From positions 1 through 22,217 of the forward strand of contig JAEUUM010000345.1 in the NCBI GenBank assembly GCA_016787375.1: DNA of 22,217 nucleotides. The letters are read 5' to 3'. Made by a program: the position numbers and the translations under genes. Positions 1-7,840 of the stretch are shown here, piece after piece (position 1 is the first letter of the stretch; each line of letters starts with the position of its first letter). Below the pieces are notes generated by a model. It searched no databases. It worked only from the letters and a program-made list of their open reading frames with translations, and was not told where the DNA came from. Origin of the DNA: Saprospiraceae bacterium (GTDB lineage Bacteria > Bacteroidota > Bacteroidia > Chitinophagales > Saprospiraceae).

Positions 1-683
1 AAAGCATTATCAAACGCTTTTAGTGAAATCCTGTAATAAGGCAACAATAATAGTAAGGTACTAAAAGATGCAATCAAATTAAATAAAAACACATATCCAA
101 CTCGTATGGAAGGATCATAGAACAAACCTGCTAAAGGTTTAAGGAAAGCAAAACCTGTTCCTGAATAAGATTTTGCAAGAAAGAAAAGTACAAAAAAGTT
201 AAGTCCAAAGTTTATAATGATATTTGTTATCTTAATCATAGCATATTTTTTAGGTCGCCCTTCAAGCCTCAAACGAGCCAAAGGAATCTCCACCAGTGCA
301 TCTAGCATGAGTATACATCCAAACATTAAAACATACTCCTTATGATCAGGATATCGCAATAATGTAGCAATATTTTTTGAGAAAAGGATGATTGCTAAAA
401 ACAGAACCACACTCGTAGATAATATGGAATACAATGCAGTTGTATATGATTTTTCACGGTTGTCTACATCCGTGGCATACCTGAAATATGCTGTTTCAAG
501 CCTGTAAGTAAAGATTATCATTACAAAAGCCGATAAAGCGAAAAGATCGTAAATGATCCCATTTTCAGCTTCTGTAAAAATACGGACATAAAATGGTGTC
601 AGGAAAAAATTGATCAACCTGCCCACGATACTTGACAGCCCGTAAATAGCAGTTTGACCTGCAAGTTTTTTTAATATTGCCAT
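1..683 (-). CDS. Polysaccharide/O-antigen flippase (Wzx/MATE-like), 5' part only
   Basis: Reading the minus strand from the ATG at 683 gives 227 uninterrupted codons that run off the left edge, so the C-terminal half is missing. The product starts MAILKKLAGQTAIYGLSSIV, followed by a membrane segment, a 'LTPFYVRIFT-E-ENGI' stretch and further hydrophobic helices separated by short charged loops. This is the usual N-terminal layout of lipopolysaccharide or polysaccharide biosynthesis flippases of the MOP superfamily (family knowledge). Such proteins move undecaprenyl-linked sugar units across the inner membrane. An arginine-rich loop (around residues 130-138, 'ARLRLEGRPKKYA') is also typical. 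The gene is divergent from the M42 peptidase, with 102 bp between the start codons. There is no Shine-Dalgarno sequence. The general class is well supported; the exact glycan substrate cannot be read from the sequence. Confidence 0.82.
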   Translation of the reverse strand, partial: MAILKKLAGQTAIYGLSSIVGRLINFFLTPFYVRIFTEAENGIIYDLFALSAFVMIIFTYRLETAYFRYATDVDNREKSYTTALYSILSTSVVLFLAIILFSKNIATLLRYPDHKEYVLMFGCILMLDALVEIPLARLRLEGRPKKYAMIKITNIIINFGLNFFVLFFLAKSYSGTGFAFLKPLAGLFYDPSIRVGYVFLFNLIASFSTLLLLLPYYRISLKAFDNA

Positions 684-785
684 AAATTGTGGTAAACCTA
701 AGTGTAAAATTAAATCTTTGGAGCAGTATGTGTCGAAATTTCAAGCTATTTGTATAAATGTTTGTAATTTTCGCAAAAAATTTGG

Positions 786-1838
786 ATGAAACTTAACATA
801 GATTTACTTAAAAAAATAAGTGAAACTCCCGGCGCACCTGGATTTGAAGAGAGAATACGAAAATTGGTGATTTCTGAAATAGATCCATTGGTAGATGAAT
901 GGTATATCGACAATATTGGGAACTTGATTGCCGTTCGTAAAGGAAGTTCAGATAAAAAACTTATGGTCACCGCACACATGGATGAAATAAGTTTTATCGT
1001 AACACACATTGAAGATGATGGGTTCATCAGATTTCATCCTCTAGGTGGCTTTGATCCTAAAACGTTGACAGCACAGAGGGTTGTTGTGCATGGTAAGCAA
1101 GATTTGATTGGGGTGATGGGCTCTAAACCGATTCACATTATGAAGCCTGAAGAGAGAACCAAAGCACCACTCATAACAGATTATTACATTGATATGGGTA
1201 TGAGTAAAGCTGAACTTGAAAAGTTTATATCAATAGGTGATCCCATAACGCGCGAACGTGAACTAATCGAAATAGGTGAATGTATCAATGCAAAATCGCT
1301 GGACAACAGGGTTTCGGTATTCATTTTAATTGAGACACTCAAAGAGTTGGCAAAACTTGAACTACCTTATAATTTATATGCAGTTTTTACTGTGCAAGAG
1401 GAGGTAGGCATCAGAGGTGTTTCACCGGCAACACATGCTATCCAGCCCGATTTTGGGATCAACTTAGACGTAACCATAGCATATGACACACCTGGCGCTC
1501 AGGCTTGGGAAGTGATTACCAAGTTAGGTAAGGGGACTGCTATCAAAATTGCTGACGGTTCTGTAATATGTGATACCAGAATGGTGAAATTTATGAAATA
1601 CATGGCTGAAAAACATGGAATAGCTTGGCAACCTGAGATAATGGTTGCTGGTGGGACAGATACGGCAGGATTGCAACGCTCAGGTAAAGGTGGCAGCATA
1701 AGTGGGGGCATTTCCATTCCGACACGACACATTCATTCAGTAATTGAAATGGCCCACAAGAACGATGTCATTGATAGCATTAGATTGCTGAAAAATTGTG
1801 TTTTGGAACTGGATAAATTTGATTGGAGTCATCAATAG
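786..1838 (+). CDS. M42-family metallo-aminopeptidase (glutamyl aminopeptidase / TET-like)
   Basis: The protein has 350 residues, the usual length for M42 peptidases. These are cytosolic di-metal enzymes that trim N-terminal residues from peptides and often form dodecameric TET particles. The family's metal and catalytic residues are all visible in order: AHMDE (H64, D66), KSLDNR (D173), QEEVG (E205/E206, general base and ligand), NLDVT (D228) and the C-terminal RHIHS (H317). The N-terminal 'SETPGAPGFEE' and 'DNIGNLIA' segments are also family hallmarks. The ATG at 786 is the first start in frame and gives a family-like N-terminus. No signal peptide is seen, so the protein should be cytoplasmic. 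It is the first gene of a tight operon: only 6 bp separate it from the next gene. Older annotations call such proteins endoglucanase M or cellulase; the residues here argue for a peptidase. Confidence 0.93.
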   Translation: MKLNIDLLKKISETPGAPGFEERIRKLVISEIDPLVDEWYIDNIGNLIAVRKGSSDKKLMVTAHMDEISFIVTHIEDDGFIRFHPLGGFDPKTLTAQRVVVHGKQDLIGVMGSKPIHIMKPEERTKAPLITDYYIDMGMSKAELEKFISIGDPITRERELIEIGECINAKSLDNRVSVFILIETLKELAKLELPYNLYAVFTVQEEVGIRGVSPATHAIQPDFGINLDVTIAYDTPGAQAWEVITKLGKGTAIKIADGSVICDTRMVKFMKYMAEKHGIAWQPEIMVAGGTDTAGLQRSGKGGSISGGISIPTRHIHSVIEMAHKNDVIDSIRLLKNCVLELDKFDWSHQ

Positions 1839-1844
1839 TGAATT

Positions 1845-2099
1845 ATGTGGATTGAATTGGAGAAATCTTTGAGAAAATCAATCAAATTCAAAGACTTTAA
1901 AACAGCCTGGGCTTTTATGTCGGAAGTTGCTCTGGTTTCAGAACAAATAAACCACCACCCAACATGGGAAAACAGCTACAACACAGTAAAGATAGAGCTA
2001 CAAACACATGATGCAGCCAACATTGTTACCCAAAAGGATAAATTGTTGGCTTCTGAAATTGACCAAATACTCACAAAATATCCACACGAATTAATCTAA
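1845..2099 (+). CDS. Pterin-4a-carbinolamine dehydratase (4a-hydroxytetrahydrobiopterin dehydratase)
   Basis: This 84-residue protein carries the PCD/DCoH signature: 'FKDF-TAWAFMSEVAL', then N-HHP-TW with the paired active-site histidines and the conserved Trp, then 'Y-TVKIELQTHDA', then 'VT-KD-LLA'. PCD enzymes dehydrate the 4a-hydroxy-pterin produced by aromatic amino-acid hydroxylases, so that the pterin cofactor can be recycled. The protein is shorter at the N-terminus than the roughly 100-residue mammalian and Pseudomonas forms, but such short versions are normal in Bacteroidota (recalled family knowledge). It lies 6 bp after the M42 peptidase gene and 24 bp before the aminotransferase gene, so the three are probably co-transcribed. 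No aromatic amino-acid hydroxylase lies in this window, so its partner must be encoded elsewhere, or it has another role. Confidence 0.93.
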   Translation: MWIELEKSLRKSIKFKDFKTAWAFMSEVALVSEQINHHPTWENSYNTVKIELQTHDAANIVTQKDKLLASEIDQILTKYPHELI

Positions 2100-2123
2100 T
2101 TAAGATTTTAAATATTTCATACC

Positions 2124-3290
2124 ATGACACTACCAACGCTTATTCCCGCTTCTAAGTTACCCAATGTAGGCACCACAATTTTTGCCATCATGTCGGGACT
2201 AGCAAATGAACATGACGCAGTAAATCTTTCACAGGGTTTTCCTGATTTTCTTTGCTCTGAAAAACTTATAGAGCTTGTAAGTCGGGCTATGAGAGATGGA
2301 AAGAACCAATATGCACCTATGCCGGGTGACCCAATTTTAAGGCAAAGGATTTCTCAAAAGGTTGAAAAACTCTATAATCTGAATATTGACCCAAATTCTG
2401 AAATAACCATCACAGCTGGCGGTACTCAAGCACTTTTCACCGCTCTTGGAGCGTTTGTTCATCCGGGTGATGAGGTCATAATCATTGAACCAGCCTACGA
2501 CTCCTACAAACCAAGCATAGAATTATTTGGTGGTAAGGCCATTCCATACGCACTTATGGCTCCTGATTATGAAATAAATTGGGCTGAATTAGAAAAGCTG
2601 ATTTCTCCTGCAACCAGAATATTGATGTTTAATAATCCGCAAAATCCAACGGGCCAGGTTTTTTCTGCAAATGATATTGCCGCACTAAGGCAAATCATAA
2701 TCAAGCATAACTTGTTGTTGATATCTGACGAGGTATATGAGCACCTGACTTTTGATGGATTACAACATGAAAGTGTCCTGAAATATCCGGATTTGTATGA
2801 AAGGTCTATGGTTATTTTTTCTTTTGGCAAAACATACCACAATACGGGTTGGAAAATCGGATATTGTATTGCACCTGCAGAGTTGACCAAAGAATTTCGA
2901 AAAGTGCACCAATTTAATGTTTTCAGTGCCAATACTCCCGTACAATCTGCCTATGCAGATTTCATGCTTGATGAAAACGAATATTTAAAGCTTCCTAATT
3001 TTTATCAAACAAAGAGAGATTATCTCTTACAATCTATGCATGGAAGCGCTTTTAAGCCATTGGTTTGCAAAGGCTCTTATTTTCAACTGTTTGATTACAG
3101 CAACATCAGCGATATGAATGATGTTGAGTTTTGTAAATGGCTGATTATAAATCACGGTGTTGCCGCAATTCCATTGTCTGTTTTTTACACAAATCCGCCT
3201 GATGACAGGGTAATAAGACTTTGTTTTGCCAAAAAAGAACACACCTTGCGAATGGCAGCAGATCGTTTAAAGGACATCATTCTGATGTAG
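2124..3290 (+). CDS. PLP-dependent aminotransferase, methionine/kynurenine aminotransferase type (YbdL-like)
   Basis: At 388 residues this is a class I/II fold-type I aminotransferase. Visible landmarks are 'LSQGFPDF' near the N-terminus, 'AGGTQALF' (phosphate-binding loop), NNPQNPTG with N174, DEVYEH with D202 (pyridine nitrogen contact), SFGKTYHNTGWKIGY with the Schiff-base lysine K236, and a C-terminal 'RVIRLCFAK' whose R365 probably binds the substrate carboxylate. The 'SQGFPDF' and 'GKTYHNTGWKIGY' segments fit the YbdL methionine aminotransferase and kynurenine aminotransferase subgroup better than aspartate aminotransferases. The reaction is transfer of an amino group from methionine or an aromatic amino acid to a 2-oxo acid. 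It is the third gene of the operon starting at 786. Substrate preference is inferred; the family is certain. Confidence 0.9.
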   Translation: MTLPTLIPASKLPNVGTTIFAIMSGLANEHDAVNLSQGFPDFLCSEKLIELVSRAMRDGKNQYAPMPGDPILRQRISQKVEKLYNLNIDPNSEITITAGGTQALFTALGAFVHPGDEVIIIEPAYDSYKPSIELFGGKAIPYALMAPDYEINWAELEKLISPATRILMFNNPQNPTGQVFSANDIAALRQIIIKHNLLLISDEVYEHLTFDGLQHESVLKYPDLYERSMVIFSFGKTYHNTGWKIGYCIAPAELTKEFRKVHQFNVFSANTPVQSAYADFMLDENEYLKLPNFYQTKRDYLLQSMHGSAFKPLVCKGSYFQLFDYSNISDMNDVEFCKWLIINHGVAAIPLSVFYTNPPDDRVIRLCFAKKEHTLRMAADRLKDIILM

Positions 3291-3504
3291 TGAATGAATT
3301 GTTAAACAACAAATATCAACAAATTTCAAGCACACCCTAGTTTATAAGGTTCAAGGAATTGAACTGTTAATTACCTTTAAACTGTAATTGTTACCTAAAT
3401 TTAGATCAAATTTAATGTTGAAAAAAGTAAAATTATCTTTGCTACCATCGGGATAGGGTTCTGATACTTGACTTCTTTTTACCAAAACAGTAGCATATAT
3501 TAAT

Positions 3505-3512
3505 TAACTTTG
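3505..3512 (+). promoter_or_regulatory. Candidate -7 promoter element (TAACTTTG) for the holB operon
   Basis: The sequence TAACTTTG matches the Bacteroidota sigma -7 consensus TAnnTTTG exactly and ends 7 bases before the ATG of holB at 3520, so the predicted transcript would be leaderless or nearly so. I see no convincing TTTG at the usual -33 distance. The surrounding 229-bp gap (3291-3519) holds no ORF. A second TAnnTTTG match, TATCTTTG, lies at 3434-3441 and could be an additional start giving a roughly 75-base leader. Confidence 0.45.
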
Positions 3513-3519
3513 CGACCCT

Positions 3520-4629
3520 ATGCTTTTCAAAAATATCATTGGCCAACATAATATAATAAAGGACCTTCAATTAGCACTTAAGAATGGTCGTTTGCCACAT
3601 GCCTTGCTTTTATCGGGAAAGTCAGGATATGGTTGCTTACCCATAGCTATGGCCCTGTCTCAATATATTTTTTGTGAAAATCCGGGCTCAGATGACTCGT
3701 GTGGAAGCTGCTCCTCATGTATCAAAACCGAAAAGTTGATTCACCCTGATTTGCATTTTACCATTCCGGCATTTGGATCAGAAGCCATTTCTGAAACTTT
3801 TCTTCCAGCATTTAGAAAAATATTTCTGGAGCATCCATATTTTGATATGGCAGACTGGATTTCAGCCCATGATGCTGAATCGAAACAATGGAATATCACA
3901 GCTAAGGAATGTCTGAACATTGTCAAAAAGCTCAATATGCAGTCTTTTGAAGGAAAGTGGAAAATTCAAATCGTTTGGATGGCAGAATTTTTGGCAAAAG
4001 AGGGAAACCGACTCCTAAAGATAATTGAAGAACCACCGGAGGATACCTTTTTTATATTAATTGCCGAAAATGATGACCGGGTACTTAGTACTATTCAATC
4101 GCGATGTCAAATTTATAAAATACCACCATTGCACGATAATGACATTTATACTGCCCTGGTTGGTGAAGGAATTGAAGAAGACGAAGCGGCCGTAATAACG
4201 AGGCTTTCAGCTGGTAATTATGCTGAGGCAATTAGGTTAAAACAACATACTGTTGGTACATTGGATGAACATTTCCTCACTTGGCTTCGTACAAGTTTTA
4301 GGGGTAATGCCATAGAATTAACGAATTGGGTAGAATCTTTTAATTCGTATAATCGTGAAGAACAAAAAAAATTCATTCAGTATGGACTGAATTTTATGCA
4401 TGAATTGTTATTGTTGAAAATGGTGGGGAAAGCCCCACGACTCAGTGACGAGAAAAAAGAAACTGCATTAAAGTTGAAAAATGTATTGGATTTAGACCAA
4501 ATTAACGAAATTTGCGAACTACTGAATGACTGCGGATTTGGATTGGAACGAAATGCCAATGCAAAATTACTTATGTTTGACGCAGGTATTCAGTTGAAAA
4601 ATATTTACAAAAAAATCAAGGTGGACTAA
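3520..4629 (+). CDS. holB: DNA polymerase III subunit delta' (clamp-loader subunit)
   Basis: This is a 369-residue AAA+ clamp-loader protein. The N-terminus 'MLFKNIIGQHNIIKDLQLALKNGRLPHALLLSGKSGYG' (read from 3520) is the usual delta' opening, with the R-LPHA-L-SG-G pattern. The P-loop is degenerate: SGKSGYGCLP has no lysine at the nucleotide-binding position, as expected for delta' subunits that do not hydrolyse ATP. A four-cysteine zinc module follows (around residues 51-67, C-CGSCSSC). The 'IEEPPEDTFFIL' and 'TIQSRCQIY' segments match the Walker B/sensor region and the SRC arginine-finger motif that acts on the neighbouring gamma/tau subunit. In the cell it helps load the beta sliding clamp at replication forks. 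It is the first gene of an operon with the RicT-like gene 27 bp downstream. The Bacteroidota -7 box 7 bp upstream supports this start. Confidence 0.92.
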   Translation: MLFKNIIGQHNIIKDLQLALKNGRLPHALLLSGKSGYGCLPIAMALSQYIFCENPGSDDSCGSCSSCIKTEKLIHPDLHFTIPAFGSEAISETFLPAFRKIFLEHPYFDMADWISAHDAESKQWNITAKECLNIVKKLNMQSFEGKWKIQIVWMAEFLAKEGNRLLKIIEEPPEDTFFILIAENDDRVLSTIQSRCQIYKIPPLHDNDIYTALVGEGIEEDEAAVITRLSAGNYAEAIRLKQHTVGTLDEHFLTWLRTSFRGNAIELTNWVESFNSYNREEQKKFIQYGLNFMHELLLLKMVGKAPRLSDEKKETALKLKNVLDLDQINEICELLNDCGFGLERNANAKLLMFDAGIQLKNIYKKIKVD

Positions 4630-4656
4630 CATCCACTGCATAAATATACAAATAAT

Positions 4657-6072
4657 ATGGCATGTACAGGTTGTACAGTAGGAGGGAGTTGCGGACCTTC
4701 GGGTTGCGGTAAAACTGGAGGTTGTGCCTCAGGTGGCTGTAACAGACTCAATACATTCGATTGGCTGGCTGCACTTGATATCCACGATTCTGTTGAAAAT
4801 GAACTGGTGGAAGTCAGTTTTAAAAATGGTTCTAGTAAAAATTTTTATATAAATCCTTCTCATACCCGTGCTATCACAGGTGATTGGGTAGTAGTTGATA
4901 CAGGAAACGGGTTCGATGTCGGTAAGATAAGCCTTACCGGAGAGCTTGTTACCCTGCAATTGAAGAAGAAAGGAATCAAGAATGATTCTGTATTTAACAA
5001 TATTTTGCGGAAAGCAAACGAACGAGACCTTCAACGGATGCAGGAAGCACGCGAAAGAGAGCCCAATATGATGCTGCAATCGCGGGTTATAAGCAGAAGT
5101 TTGAAACTCGATATGAAAGTTTGCGACATTGAATTACAGGCTGACCATCGTAAAGCTACGTTTTACTATACAGCTGATGGAAGGGTTGATTTTCGTGAGT
5201 TAATAAAGCATTTTGCCTCAGATTTTAAGGTTAAGGTTGAAATGCGCCAAATAGGTGCCAGACAAGAGTCTTCAAGAATTGGAGGTATTGGGTCATGTGG
5301 TCGTGAATTATGCTGTTCGACCTGGCTTTCAGACTTCAAATCGGTTTCAACAACTGCAGCCCGATATCAAAACATTGCAATAAATCAAAGCAAACTCTCC
5401 GGACAGTGCGGTAGACTCAAGTGTTGTCTCAATTATGAATTGGATGTTTACCTTGATGCGTTGGAAGAATTTCCGGACAGAGCAGATAAAATACAAACTC
5501 AGGCAGGAAACGCATATTTGGTAAAAACAGATATTTTTAAAGGGATCTTGTTTTATGTTTATGAAAAGGATCATGGCAGAGGAAAATTTTATCCTCTTGC
5601 AGTGGCTCAAGTTAAAAACATTCTTGCCGGGATGAAAAAGGGCGAACTGGTTGCTTCTCTCGATGAAGTCCAGATAACAACAGGTACTCCTGAAGATAAT
5701 CGCAAAGATTACGAAGATGTCACTGGTTTTGTGGAGTTACCTCCTGATAAGAAAAAGAAGAAAAAGAAGAAAAAACCTCAAAACAGAGGTCCGGTAAGGG
5801 AACAAAATGATGAAAAACCGTCACAGAAATCTGTTAATGACGATTCTGCAAATCAGCAAAACAGACAGAATAACAATCAGCAGAATAACCGAACGGGCAA
5901 CCCTCAGCAAAGACCAAACAACCAGCAAAACAGAAATAATCAAAACAGACCGGGTAATAACAACCAAAATAACAGGCCGAATCATCCTCAGAACAGGCAA
6001 GGAAATAATAATAACCCTCCCAAACAACCTCCTATTGATCATTCAGCTGATAATCAACCAAAAAAGGACTAA
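4657..6072 (+). CDS. PSP1-domain protein, RicT (YaaT)-like regulatory subunit
   Basis: This 471-residue protein has three parts. Residues 1-29 are a Gly/Cys-rich head with six cysteines. Residues about 45-270 are the conserved RicT/PSP1 core, with 'FRELIKHFASDFKVKVEMRQIG-R', then IGSCGRELCC (C214, C219, C220) and GQCGRLKCCLNYE (C251, C256, C257). Residues about 365-471 are a lysine run followed by an Asn/Gln-rich tail. In Bacillus subtilis, RicT with RicA and RicF binds iron-sulfur clusters and affects RNase Y-dependent mRNA processing (established knowledge); the paired Cys motifs here are the same as those conserved in YaaT. No RicA or RicF homologue is visible nearby. The gene sits directly after holB, as yaaT does in Bacillus, and 30 bp before lpdA. 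The core assignment is firm; the function in Bacteroidota is not established. Confidence 0.88.
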   Translation: MACTGCTVGGSCGPSGCGKTGGCASGGCNRLNTFDWLAALDIHDSVENELVEVSFKNGSSKNFYINPSHTRAITGDWVVVDTGNGFDVGKISLTGELVTLQLKKKGIKNDSVFNNILRKANERDLQRMQEAREREPNMMLQSRVISRSLKLDMKVCDIELQADHRKATFYYTADGRVDFRELIKHFASDFKVKVEMRQIGARQESSRIGGIGSCGRELCCSTWLSDFKSVSTTAARYQNIAINQSKLSGQCGRLKCCLNYELDVYLDALEEFPDRADKIQTQAGNAYLVKTDIFKGILFYVYEKDHGRGKFYPLAVAQVKNILAGMKKGELVASLDEVQITTGTPEDNRKDYEDVTGFVELPPDKKKKKKKKKPQNRGPVREQNDEKPSQKSVNDDSANQQNRQNNNQQNNRTGNPQQRPNNQQNRNNQNRPGNNNQNNRPNHPQNRQGNNNNPPKQPPIDHSADNQPKKD

Positions 6073-6102
6073 ACTGTTATACCTCACTAAAAGTCTGATA
6101 TT

Positions 6103-7509
6103 ATGATGAATTATGATGTAATTGTTATTGGATCAGGTCCTGGTGGCTATGTAGCTGCCATCAGATGCGCTCAACTTGGATTCAAGACGGCACTAGTTGA
6201 GAAATATTCTACTCTAGGTGGCACTTGCCTCAATGTTGGTTGCATCCCATCCAAAGCTTTACTTGATTCATCAGAACATTATCACAACGCTTCAACAAGT
6301 TTTGGTTCACACGGTATTTTGCTGAGTGACCTTAGGGCAGATTTAAACCAAATGATTGAGCGAAAAACTCAAGTTGTGCTTGAAAACACAAAAGGTATTG
6401 AGTTCTTGATGAAAAAGAATAAAATTGATGTTCACCATGGTTTAGGTAGTTTCAAAGATAAAAACACAATATCAGTTGAAGCAAATGATGGTTCGAAAAC
6501 TGAACTGAGTGCACCAAAAGTTATCATTGCAACAGGTTCAAAGCCTATTGTGCCTGCAAATTTTAACTATGATAAAAAACGTGTAATCACCAGTACCGAG
6601 GCATTGAATATTAGAGAAATTCCTGCAAGAATGGTTATTATCGGGGGAGGTGTTATAGGACTGGAACTTGGAAGCGTTTATGCTCGTCTTGGAACACAAA
6701 TAGATGTTGTTGAATTTGCGGATACCATTATTCCAACCATGGATGTCGATTGTGGCAAAGAATTAATGCGGTCACTCAAAAAATTAGGGGTCAAATTTCA
6801 CCTCAAACATAAGGTTGTTGCTGTTAAACCTGGTTCAGAAAATGTAGAAATTGATGTTGAAAAAACAACTACAGGTGAGACATTTACACTTTCTGCCGAC
6901 TATTGCCTCGTTGCTATTGGCAGAAGACCCTATACTAATAAGCTAAATTTAGAGAATGCCGGAATTGCCACAGATGAAAAGGGTAGAATTTCTGTTAATT
7001 CCAGTCTTGAAACTTCAACACCGGGTATATATGCTATTGGTGATGTGATTGTGGGTCCAATGCTGGCACACAAGGCAGAAGAGGAAGGCGTTTTTGTTGC
7101 CGAAACAATTGCAGGGCAACACCCGCATATAAATTATAATCTAATACCGGGAGTGGTTTATACCTGGCCTGAGGTGGCCGGGGTCGGACAAACTGAAGAT
7201 CAATTGAAATCCGCAGGTGTAGCCTACAAAATTGGAAAGTTCCCCTATAAAGCGTTGGGTAGGGCACGTGCCAGCATGGATGTTGATGGAATGGTAAAAA
7301 TACTGGCTGATAAATCAACCGATGAAATATTGGGCATGCATATAGTCGGTGCCAGAGCCGCAGATATGATTATGGAAGGCGTAACTTTGATGGAATTTAG
7401 AGCCAGCGCTGAGGACGCAGCGAGAATGTCGCACCCACACCCGACATATACTGAAGCAATTAAAGAAGCAGCTTTGGCAGCTACTGAAAATAGAGCTATA
7501 CATAGTTGA
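6103..7509 (+). CDS. lpdA: Dihydrolipoamide dehydrogenase (E3)
   Basis: The 468-residue length is standard for E3. The FAD dinucleotide-binding motif GSGPGGY is at the N-terminus. The redox-active disulfide is in GGTCLNVGCIPSK (C42 and C47). A second Rossmann motif, 'GGGVIGLELGSVYARLG', binds NAD. The 'YAIGDV--GPMLAHKAEEEG' segment and the C-terminal HPHPTYTE (H446 with E451, the catalytic His-Glu dyad of the partner subunit) complete the set. The enzyme re-oxidises lipoyl groups of the pyruvate, 2-oxoglutarate and branched-chain dehydrogenase complexes and the glycine cleavage system, producing NADH. The E1 and E2 genes are not in the window. It lies 30 bp after the RicT-like gene, which suggests co-transcription. 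I chose the first of the two adjacent ATGs (6103, 6106); the second is equally possible. Confidence 0.96.
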   Translation: MMNYDVIVIGSGPGGYVAAIRCAQLGFKTALVEKYSTLGGTCLNVGCIPSKALLDSSEHYHNASTSFGSHGILLSDLRADLNQMIERKTQVVLENTKGIEFLMKKNKIDVHHGLGSFKDKNTISVEANDGSKTELSAPKVIIATGSKPIVPANFNYDKKRVITSTEALNIREIPARMVIIGGGVIGLELGSVYARLGTQIDVVEFADTIIPTMDVDCGKELMRSLKKLGVKFHLKHKVVAVKPGSENVEIDVEKTTTGETFTLSADYCLVAIGRRPYTNKLNLENAGIATDEKGRISVNSSLETSTPGIYAIGDVIVGPMLAHKAEEEGVFVAETIAGQHPHINYNLIPGVVYTWPEVAGVGQTEDQLKSAGVAYKIGKFPYKALGRARASMDVDGMVKILADKSTDEILGMHIVGARAADMIMEGVTLMEFRASAEDAARMSHPHPTYTEAIKEAALAATENRAIHS

Positions 7510-7840
7510 TTTGTTGAAACCCGGAACTCCTGAATCGCTGAATTATTCTGAGGTGAGAATCATCATGTATGAATCAAGTAAGATGTGACTTAGACAGAAC
7601 CCTGTTTGTTGGGCATGCTAATACACTTAAAATTTATTGACAGTAAGTTTACCCTGAGATTCGAACCAACAATCCAATTATTTTAATTTTGATTCTGACG
7701 TCGAAATGAATATATGTTGCAGATTAAATGAGTTGCATCACTATCTTTTAATATTATTCTCACCAATCCCACAGCAATTTCTTTAAATTTAATATCTTGC
7801 ACAGCATTTATATCATTGCTCTTTTCAAACTTCGTGCAAA
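7510..7840 (+). other. 331-bp intergenic gap without a recognisable gene
   Basis: This stretch holds no ORF of credible length on either strand. I see no clear Rho-independent terminator after lpdA and no exact TAnnTTTG box before the downstream lipoprotein gene; the nearest candidate, TATCTTGC around 7793, is off by one base. A short segment at 7658-7667 resembles a tRNA T-loop on the minus strand but does not fold as one. It probably contains the lpdA operon's transcript end and the promoter of the lipoprotein-protease operon. Confidence 0.55.

Noticed and set aside
3361..3396. Imperfect direct repeat (AACTGTTAATTACC and AACTGTAATTGTTACC) upstream of holB
   Set aside because: The copies are short, AT-rich and misaligned by insertions; in this base composition it is likely chance and shows no operator symmetry.
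3577..3650. Degenerate P-loop in delta' taken as a sign of gene decay
   Set aside because: Loss of the Walker A lysine is normal for delta' subunits, and the rest of the protein is intact.
5807..6106. 99-codon ORF overlapping the tail of the RicT-like gene in another frame
   Set aside because: It is the frame-shifted reading of the Asn/Gln-rich repeats, low in complexity, and lies fully over a well-supported gene.
7658..7667. T-loop-like GATTCGAACC, suggesting a tRNA on the minus strand
   Set aside because: The flanking bases do not form a five-pair T stem, and no anticodon arm, D arm or acceptor stem can be folded from the adjoining sequence.
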